64,000 nucleotides of DNA, from NCBI GenBank assembly GCA_030841085.1, contig JAVEDP010000024.1, positions 248,001 to 312,000 of the forward strand, in the 5' to 3' direction. The position numbers and the translations under genes were made by a program. Position 1 is the stretch's first letter. Each line of letters opens with the position of its first letter. The notes beneath the pieces were generated by a model. It saw only the letters and a program-made list of their open reading frames with translations, made no database searches and was not told the DNA's origin. This DNA is from Pyrinomonadaceae bacterium. Its GTDB lineage: Bacteria > Acidobacteriota > Blastocatellia > Pyrinomonadales > Pyrinomonadaceae. Positions 58,999 through 64,000 of the stretch are shown one piece after another.

Positions 58999-60102
58999 TC
59001 AGCGGTCCACTCGCGCGGTGCCGCCCTTCATCACTTTCTCAACTTCGCTCAGCGTGGCCATCGTCGTGTCACCGGGAGTCGTCATCGCCAGCGCTCCATG
59101 CGCGGCGCCGCAATCGACTGCCCATTGCGGTCCCTTCACTTCCAGAAAGCCATAGATCAATCCGGAAGCGAAGGAGTCACCGCCACCAATCCGATCGAGA
59201 ATCTCCAGGTTCTCGCGCGTCGGCGCTTGATAAAATTGTCCATCGGCAAAACTAATCGCGCCCCAATCGTTGAGCGTCGCCGTACGAGCGTGGCGCAAAG
59301 TAGTAGCGACTACCTGGAAATTAGGAAACTCTTTAACCGCCCGCTCGATCATTTTTTGAAAGTTAACTGGATCGGGTTTAGAGTGTGGCCGATTCAGGTC
59401 CAAACCGTCGACTTCCAAACCCAATGCGGCAGTGAAGTCTTCTTCATTCCCCAGCATGACATCTATTAAAGGCGCGAGTTCGCGATTGACTGTGCGCGCC
59501 TCTGTTGGACCACCGATGTCTTTCCAAAGAGAAGCGCGGTAATTCAGATCAAAAGAAACGATTGTTCCATGTTTGCGAGCAGCTGCAATGGCTTCGAGTG
59601 CAACTTCCGGAGTCGTCTCAGAAAGGGCGCAAAAAATCCCACCGGTATGAAACCAGCGAACACCTTCGTCGCCAAAAATTGTTTCCCAATCAATGTCGCC
59701 GGCTTTCAGTTGCGATATGGCAGTGTGCCCCCGATCGGAACAACCCAGAGCCGCGCGCAAACCAAAACCGCGCTCGGTAAAATTCAAGCCGTTGCGAACA
59801 CTGCGGCCGACGCCGTCAAAGTCGACCCATTTGACATGTGATTGATCGACGCCGCCCTGGTAGATGAGATCCTGGACCAGACGACCCACTGAATTGTCGG
59901 CGAGCGCGGTGACAATGCTCGTGTCCATTCCGAAACAGCGCCGCAGACCGCGGGCTACGTTGTATTCGCCGCCACCCTCCCAGACCTGGAAACTGCGAGT
60001 CGTGTGAACGCGACCTTCGCCGGGATCGAGCCGCAGCATTACTTCGCCGAGGCTTAGAAAGTCCCAGCGGCACTTATCTTTGGGTTTGATATTGAGAGTC
60101 AT
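58999..60102 (-). CDS. kdgK: 2-Keto-3-deoxygluconate kinase-like PfkB sugar kinase
   Basis: Phosphorylates 2-keto-3-deoxygluconate to KDPG. WDFLSLGEVMLRLDPGEGRV at the start and EGGGEYNVARGLRRCFGMDT (substrate glycine motif) are PfkB signatures; FDLNYRASLWKD, MLGNEEDFTAALGLE and the C-terminal DRIGGGDSFASGLIYGFLE (catalytic Asp and anion hole) follow. 367 residues is longer than most KdgK by an insertion after residue 220. Between eda and a KdgF-like cupin gene, its substrate is well supported by context. ATG at 60102. Confidence 0.9.
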   Translation of the reverse strand: MTLNIKPKDKCRWDFLSLGEVMLRLDPGEGRVHTTRSFQVWEGGGEYNVARGLRRCFGMDTSIVTALADNSVGRLVQDLIYQGGVDQSHVKWVDFDGVGRSVRNGLNFTERGFGLRAALGCSDRGHTAISQLKAGDIDWETIFGDEGVRWFHTGGIFCALSETTPEVALEAIAAARKHGTIVSFDLNYRASLWKDIGGPTEARTVNRELAPLIDVMLGNEEDFTAALGLEVDGLDLNRPHSKPDPVNFQKMIERAVKEFPNFQVVATTLRHARTATLNDWGAISFADGQFYQAPTRENLEILDRIGGGDSFASGLIYGFLEVKGPQWAVDCGAAHGALAMTTPGDTTMATLSEVEKVMKGGTARVDR

Positions 60103-60114
60103 TCGTTGTGTGAT

Positions 60115-60335
60115 GTGGCATAGACTTTAGTCTGTGGCTGCGAGCGAAACACAGATCATGAAATCTACGACTAACTCCGGTTGTGGCATAGACAGTCTGT
60201 GGCTGCGAGCGAAACACAGATCATGAAATCTACGACTAACTCCGGTTGTGGCATAGACTTTAGTCTGTGGCTGCGAGCGAAACACAGACTAAAGTCTATG
60301 CCACTCAGACTAAAGTCTATGCCACTCAGACTAAT
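60115..60335. repeat. Array of GTGGCATAGACT palindromes with internal tandem duplication (copy 5)
   Basis: A unit of about 65 bases (TCTGTGGCTGCGAGCGAAAC, then ACAGATCATGAAATCTACGA and CTAACTCCGGTTGTGGCATA) occurs twice in tandem, followed by a full palindrome and two extra half-units ACTAAAGTCTATGCCACTCA. It fills the 238-base gap between the cupin gene and kdgK. Confidence 0.88.
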
Positions 60336-60340
60336 GTGCG

Positions 60341-60691
60341 CTAAGTCAGAAAGTCTTCTCTTATCGGTGAGAAGATATCGATGAGAATCACTTCCTCGTC
60401 GAGCATCGTTGCCCCATGCCACGCGCCCGGTGGAAAGTGGAGTACATCCCCTGCTTGCGCGGTCCGTTGTTCATCGCCAATCGTAAAAAGCACGCGGCCG
60501 CGCTCGACTATTGTCATTTGTTCATGTGGATGATCATGCGCGGGAGTGACGATGTTCGGCCCAATGCGCAGGCGACAAATCATCAGGTTTTCCCCGACGA
60601 TCATTTGCCGCTGAATGCCCGGCTCCAGTTGTTCGACCGGAACGCTGTTCCAGTCCGTGTGCTTTGCTTTTATCTGTTCAATAGCTGACAT
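60341..60691 (-). CDS. kdgF: Cupin protein, KdgF-like
   Basis: A small single-domain cupin. PAHDHPHEQMTIVERG provides two His and a Glu as metal ligands, and FPPGAWHGATMLDEEV the last His; RIGPNIVTP and VLFTIGDEQRTAQAGDVLHF are the strands between. 116 residues matches KdgF, which opens the unsaturated uronate ring (4,5-unsaturated galacturonate to 5-keto-4-deoxyuronate) before KduI/KduD. Between an exported DUF2264-like gene and kdgK, this role fits well. The exact substrate is inferred. Confidence 0.85.
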   Translation of the reverse strand: MSAIEQIKAKHTDWNSVPVEQLEPGIQRQMIVGENLMICRLRIGPNIVTPAHDHPHEQMTIVERGRVLFTIGDEQRTAQAGDVLHFPPGAWHGATMLDEEVILIDIFSPIREDFLT

Positions 60692-60740
60692 GGTCGTTTT
60701 TTCTCAGGTTTAAGTATTCCGAAATATCAAACGCGATCAA

Positions 60741-62711
60741 TCAATCAAACGGTTTCAGAGTCTTCAGGAGCTTAATCGTCATGCGCCAATGCATATCCTG
60801 TTTAGCGGGCAGGTGTAAATGTGGCGACTCGTAAATCAAATGAAGCGGCACCCCTCTGCGTGCTGCGCGGCCGAACGGACTATCGCCCGGCGCCCAGGTC
60901 GAAATGGCAACTGGCCAGTCCGCCTTGACGGTCACCAAAAGGCCTGAATTCTCATCCATCAGAAGATCGTGCCGCTCCGAACCCGGTTCCACACGATCGT
61001 GATTGTGTGTGCTCGGCACGGCAACCCACCAGCGGTACAAGCTAACGTCTTCGTCTGATCTTAAAGTTTCATCACGTGTCAGCGTCGCCGTCGCTCCATC
61101 AATGCGCCAGATCACTTCGCTGGTGATATGCGGATCGATCAATTCTCCCGACTTCGTTCCGACTTGTGCCCACCGTCGCCAAACCACACGCAAAGACTTG
61201 CCATCGGCGCCCGGTTCGATTTCGTCTGCACCGTCGGATGCTACCAGAGTCCGGCCGTCGGCAAGTTGCAGGAATGGGACCAGCGAAGCGTAGACTTGCT
61301 CGACTGGATTCGCGAATCCCACCAGACCATGCGGCGCCGGCAGATAGTCCGCGACGCCCGGTTTAGTTCCCGTAGTGATCGGCAGACTGAAATACAGCGA
61401 CCCTTGTCGTACGAGCCAGACTCCTGCCGGCCGCAGACCTTGACGAAAGAACACAAAGCGCGCGAGGTCCGGCCGCACAATCTCAGCGGGGAAGGTTGAT
61501 ACCTGCTCTCGTTTGAGGCCTTTCATAAATCTCGCATGGGCCAACGAGCCTTTGCCAAAAAAGTTTATCGTCTGTTGCCATTCGCGGTCGCGAGAGATGT
61601 AGGAATAGTTGCCGCGCCCGAAAGCGAAAACGGAAAGCACGTGCGTCTTATCGTTGTAGTCGCGCCGTAACGATTCCCACGCCTGATAGTACGCGCCGGC
61701 CAGTTGCTCGAGCGGCGCCGGGCGGAACTCGGGATGCTCCGCCAGAAAGCCGACGATCTCGAGCGTGTCCATGTAACTAACGACACCCATGCTGCGACCC
61801 CACGCGTAACCGTAGCCGTCCGGCAGGACCAGGTCCCACCACAAACGCATCTGCTCTTTTAAAGAGGGCCTGACCGCATCGAGAATGTCCTGGCGATCGA
61901 CACTCTCCGCCGCTTCCCAAACGAAGCGCGCGTATTCATTTGAGTAGCGATCAAAGCGACCGGTGGGCGGACCATCATCGGCATAGATCCCCTGATTAAG
62001 GAACGGCTGCGCCGCACGCGTGATCACACTGTCAACCAGCGCGCGATCTTTGAGCAGGCCGAGTTGATAACTGACACTCGCGATACGCGCCGCCACTCCC
62101 AAATAGTTTTCCGGCAGTTTAATAACCTGTTGTGTCTTGGGATCATAAAATGCGGAGACATCGAGGAAGCGTCGCCATTGCGCGCGCTGTTCTTCGTTGA
62201 GACTCTGCCAAACCGGATTGGTGTCGAGGCTCTTGCCGAAATACCGCAGCGCCAGCACTCCATACAATTGCGAGAAACGAGTGCTCTTCAAACGGTATTC
62301 AAGTAAACCAACCTGGCCCACCTCGCGGGCAAGATCGCGATCGCCAAGCTTACTTTTGTCAGTCATTGCGGCAAACGCGCCGACTGAGTTCATGAAGCTG
62401 CCCCAGGTATATTCACCTGTCGTGCCCGCGCCAAAAATTTTATCAGGAGCCGGGTCGTAAGATTTGATCTCATTGAGATGGGCGGTCATCTCCTGGGTGA
62501 AGAAGTCTGTGACTTCTTTGTCGAACGATGATGTTGCGATCATCGAAGCTGAGCGGCGGGGTGCCTGCGCAACGAGTATGCTGCTCGAAGCTAGTAGTCC
62601 GATCAGCACCAAAGGCGCGAAATGTAATAGCCTGGGCCAGCGGCCCAGGTAGGACCGGTTGAAAATCGCCAGCGCTGAAAGCGCGAAATGTGATGAACGC
62701 AACTTAATCAC
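60741..62711 (-). CDS. Exported DUF2264-like protein, probable uronate-glycan acting enzyme
   Basis: A large exported protein of helical-barrel type. The N-terminal half (about 60-350) is rich in Trp/Tyr/Asp motifs: FGAGTTGEYTWGSFMNSVGA, LPENYLGVAARIASVSYQLG, IYADDGPPTGRFDRYSNEYA, VLPDGYGYAWGRSMGVVSYM, fitting an (alpha/alpha) barrel. The C-terminal half is beta-rich. A hydrophobic segment ending SSSILVAQA looks like a signal peptide. The first 35 or so residues lie in a palindromic repeat, so the true start is uncertain. Its place in a uronate operon suggests it releases uronates from a polysaccharide. Lyase or glycoside hydrolase activity cannot be told apart. Confidence 0.75.
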   Translation of the reverse strand: MIKLRSSHFALSALAIFNRSYLGRWPRLLHFAPLVLIGLLASSSILVAQAPRRSASMIATSSFDKEVTDFFTQEMTAHLNEIKSYDPAPDKIFGAGTTGEYTWGSFMNSVGAFAAMTDKSKLGDRDLAREVGQVGLLEYRLKSTRFSQLYGVLALRYFGKSLDTNPVWQSLNEEQRAQWRRFLDVSAFYDPKTQQVIKLPENYLGVAARIASVSYQLGLLKDRALVDSVITRAAQPFLNQGIYADDGPPTGRFDRYSNEYARFVWEAAESVDRQDILDAVRPSLKEQMRLWWDLVLPDGYGYAWGRSMGVVSYMDTLEIVGFLAEHPEFRPAPLEQLAGAYYQAWESLRRDYNDKTHVLSVFAFGRGNYSYISRDREWQQTINFFGKGSLAHARFMKGLKREQVSTFPAEIVRPDLARFVFFRQGLRPAGVWLVRQGSLYFSLPITTGTKPGVADYLPAPHGLVGFANPVEQVYASLVPFLQLADGRTLVASDGADEIEPGADGKSLRVVWRRWAQVGTKSGELIDPHITSEVIWRIDGATATLTRDETLRSDEDVSLYRWWVAVPSTHNHDRVEPGSERHDLLMDENSGLLVTVKADWPVAISTWAPGDSPFGRAARRGVPLHLIYESPHLHLPAKQDMHWRMTIKLLKTLKPFD

Positions 62712-62818
62712 TATTCTCTTTCGATCCTTCTTATTCCGCGCCTTCAGCGCTCACAACAACTCGTTGCCGTTCACCTGGGGCGTTGCCCCAAGCTATTACA
62801 TTTCGCGCCTTTGGCGCT
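62605..62818. repeat. Inverted repeat (GGCGCGAAATGTAATAGCC type) overlapping the start of the DUF2264-like gene
   Basis: AAAGGCGCGAAATGTAATAG at 62611 pairs with CTATTACATTTCGCGCCTTT at 62792; extra half-units lie at about 62673-62690 and 62822-62843. The left arm encodes part of the signal peptide region of the exported protein; the right arm is in the gap after kduD. Confidence 0.82.
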
Positions 62819-62864
62819 GATACATTTTGCGCCTTTGGTGCTGAGCCCATGAGTGCCCAATCCT

Positions 62865-63626
62865 TCACCTTCCCATCCAACCACCGTCAACCAACAGCAC
62901 GTGACCGTTCACATAGTCGCTCGCCGCTGAACACAGAAAAACCGCCGCACCAGCCAAATCACCTGGCTCGCCCCAACGGCCCGCGGGAATCCGTTCAAGT
63001 ATCTGCCGGTTGCGCGTCTCGTCTTGTTGCAACGCGCGCGTGTTGTCGGTGCGCATGTAGCCGGGAGCGATCGCGTTCACGTTAATATTTTTCGCAGCCC
63101 ACTCGTTCGCCAGTGCCTTAGTCAATTGCGCCACGCCGCCCTTCGAAGCTGCATACGCCGGCACCGTGACTCCTCCCTGGAACGAAAGCAGCGAAGCGAT
63201 GTTGAGAATCTTTCCGCCGCCGCGTTCAATCATGTGCCGGCCCGCCAGTTGGGCCATGCGAAAAACGCTGGAAAGATTCACCTCGATGACCGCCGCCCAA
63301 TCTTCCTCTGAATATTCAGTCGCGGCAGCGCGGCGAATAGTTCCGGCGTTGTTAACGAGAATATCCAGTTGGCCGAAGTGCGCGATCGTCTTCTCAACCA
63401 GCCGCCGCGGCGTTTCTTTGTCACCAAGGTCGCCCGTAAGCGCCAGCGCTTTCCGACCGGCGTTGCCGACCGCCGTGCAAGTCGCATCAGGAACGTGCGT
63501 GTTGCCATGACAAGCAACGTCGGCACCGGCTTCCGCCAGCGCGATTGCGATCGCCTGGCCCAGTCCGGTTGAGGCGCCAGTCACCAGCGCAACGCGACCA
63601 TCGAGTTTGAATGCGTCGAGGATCAA
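62865..63626 (-). CDS. kduD: 2-Keto-3-deoxy-D-gluconate / 2-deoxy-D-gluconate 3-dehydrogenase KduD
   Basis: An SDR that reduces 2,5-diketo-3-deoxygluconate to 2-keto-3-deoxygluconate. LVTGASTGLGQAIAIALAEA is the NAD site, LVNNAGTIRRAAATEYSEED is typical of KduD, ASLLSFQGGVTVPAYAASKG carries Ser, Tyr and Lys, and NVNAIAPGYMRTDNTRALQQ and GHVLLVDGGWMGR match the family closely. Start TTG at 63626 overlaps the transporter gene's stop by four bases (TTGA). Its product is the substrate of the downstream kinase. Confidence 0.92.
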   Translation of the reverse strand: MILDAFKLDGRVALVTGASTGLGQAIAIALAEAGADVACHGNTHVPDATCTAVGNAGRKALALTGDLGDKETPRRLVEKTIAHFGQLDILVNNAGTIRRAAATEYSEEDWAAVIEVNLSSVFRMAQLAGRHMIERGGGKILNIASLLSFQGGVTVPAYAASKGGVAQLTKALANEWAAKNINVNAIAPGYMRTDNTRALQQDETRNRQILERIPAGRWGEPGDLAGAAVFLCSAASDYVNGHVLLVDGGWMGR

Positions 63627-64000
63627 GCCGCTCCTTGTTGGTCAACCCTCGCGGGCGTAAACCGCGGGACCAGCAGATGGACCACTAATAGCGCCGTTAA
63701 GTAGGCTGAACCCGCGATGATGAAGATCGGTAGATAACTTCCCGTCCATTGCAGCACGTAACCAACCACCTTTGCGATTAGCATTCCGCCCACCGCTCCG
63801 GCCATTCCGCCGATGCCGACAACCGAGCCCACGGCGCGGCGCGGAAATAGATCCGACGTCATCGTAAAGACGTTCGCGGACCAGCCCTGGTGAGCAGACG
63901 CCGCCAGTCCGATCAGCGCGACAGCAACCCAAATGTTTGCGGTCTGCGAAACAAATACGATTGGCACGACGCAGACTGCGCAAATCAACATTGCAGTTTT
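63623..64000 (-). CDS. MFS sugar-acid transporter (ExuT-like), C-terminal part, cut by window end
   Basis: The frame is open to base 64000, so only the C-terminal part is seen; the ATG at 63991 is internal. Three to four membrane segments are visible (VVPIVFVSQ region, VAVALIGLAASAHQGWSANV, VGIGGMAGAVGGMLIAKVVG, LPIFIIAGSAYLTALLVVHL). AHQGWSANVFTMTSDLFPRR and VGSVVGIGGMAGAVGG are typical of hexuronate (ExuT/GudP) transporters. It overlaps kduD by four bases and likely brings uronate into the cell. Confidence 0.85.
   Translation of the reverse strand, partial: KTAMLICAVCVVPIVFVSQTANIWVAVALIGLAASAHQGWSANVFTMTSDLFPRRAVGSVVGIGGMAGAVGGMLIAKVVGYVLQWTGSYLPIFIIAGSAYLTALLVVHLLVPRFTPARVDQQGAA

Noticed and set aside
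60115-60335. CRISPR array
   Set aside because: Units are palindromes of uneven length with no unique spacers of constant size, and no cas genes are nearby.

Overview
The window reads as one chromosomal stretch of a Gram-negative, probably heterotrophic soil-type bacterium. LPS genes (lpxD, waaF, gmhB, split heptose kinase and nucleotidyltransferase), a PBP1b-type murein synthase, NtrY/NtrX, a bacterial myo-inositol-1-phosphate synthase, and short genes separated by many different palindromic repeats all fit Acidobacteriota (Blastocatellia-like). That assignment is an inference from gene content and style; no rRNA or other decisive marker is present. Coding density is high. Almost every gap of 80-400 bases between genes holds an inverted repeat or a 7-base-period tandem repeat rather than unique sequence.

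Layout. 1-4.4 kb: coaBC (cut by the window edge), a family 4 uracil-DNA glycosylase and priA. 4.5-9.1 kb: lpxD, then on the minus strand an SDR, an MGDG-synthase-like glycosyltransferase and a radical SAM protein. 9.3-13.1 kb: ntrY-ntrX. 13.4-18.6 kb: a CPBP protease, a REP-associated transposase between mirror-image REPs, citrate synthase, a SAM hydrolase and a secreted glycine-zipper protein. 18.9-25.5 kb: cysteine desulfurase with an atypical NifU-like partner, a PBP1b-like enzyme, and a potassium channel joined to an epimerase-like gene. 25.7-30.8 kb: the heptose operon, an isoprenylcysteine methyltransferase-like protein and a DUF3108 protein. 31.1-41.0 kb: GDPD, ino1, a single-ring Clp-type AAA+ protein, HEAT and J-domain proteins, pepA, smpB, gpsA and plsY. 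41.2-46.5 kb: a DUF4160/DUF2442 pair, cinA, an unknown membrane protein, leuB-like, an M28 peptidase and fur.

46.8-56.5 kb is the accessory part. A metacaspase is followed by a phospholipase C-like phosphoesterase with a one-base frameshift, then tRNA-Leu(UAA). Convergent with the tRNA is a tightly packed three-gene operon that looks AT-richer than its surroundings. It encodes two large polytopic coiled-coil membrane proteins and a lipoprotein with a von Willebrand A-like metal-site motif. I do not recognise this set, and it is the best candidate here for an undescribed envelope system. A small possible EVE/PUA-like protein, a STAS protein lacking the phospho-serine, and a truncated SDR follow.

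56.5-64 kb: a thioredoxin-reductase-like flavoprotein with a cyclic-nucleotide domain and no redox cysteine pair, then a minus-strand uronate catabolism cluster. Its order is MFS transporter, kduD, a large exported DUF2264-like protein, a KdgF-like cupin, kdgK and eda. It would import unsaturated uronates and convert them through 2-keto-3-deoxygluconate to pyruvate and glyceraldehyde-3-phosphate. kduI is not in the window.
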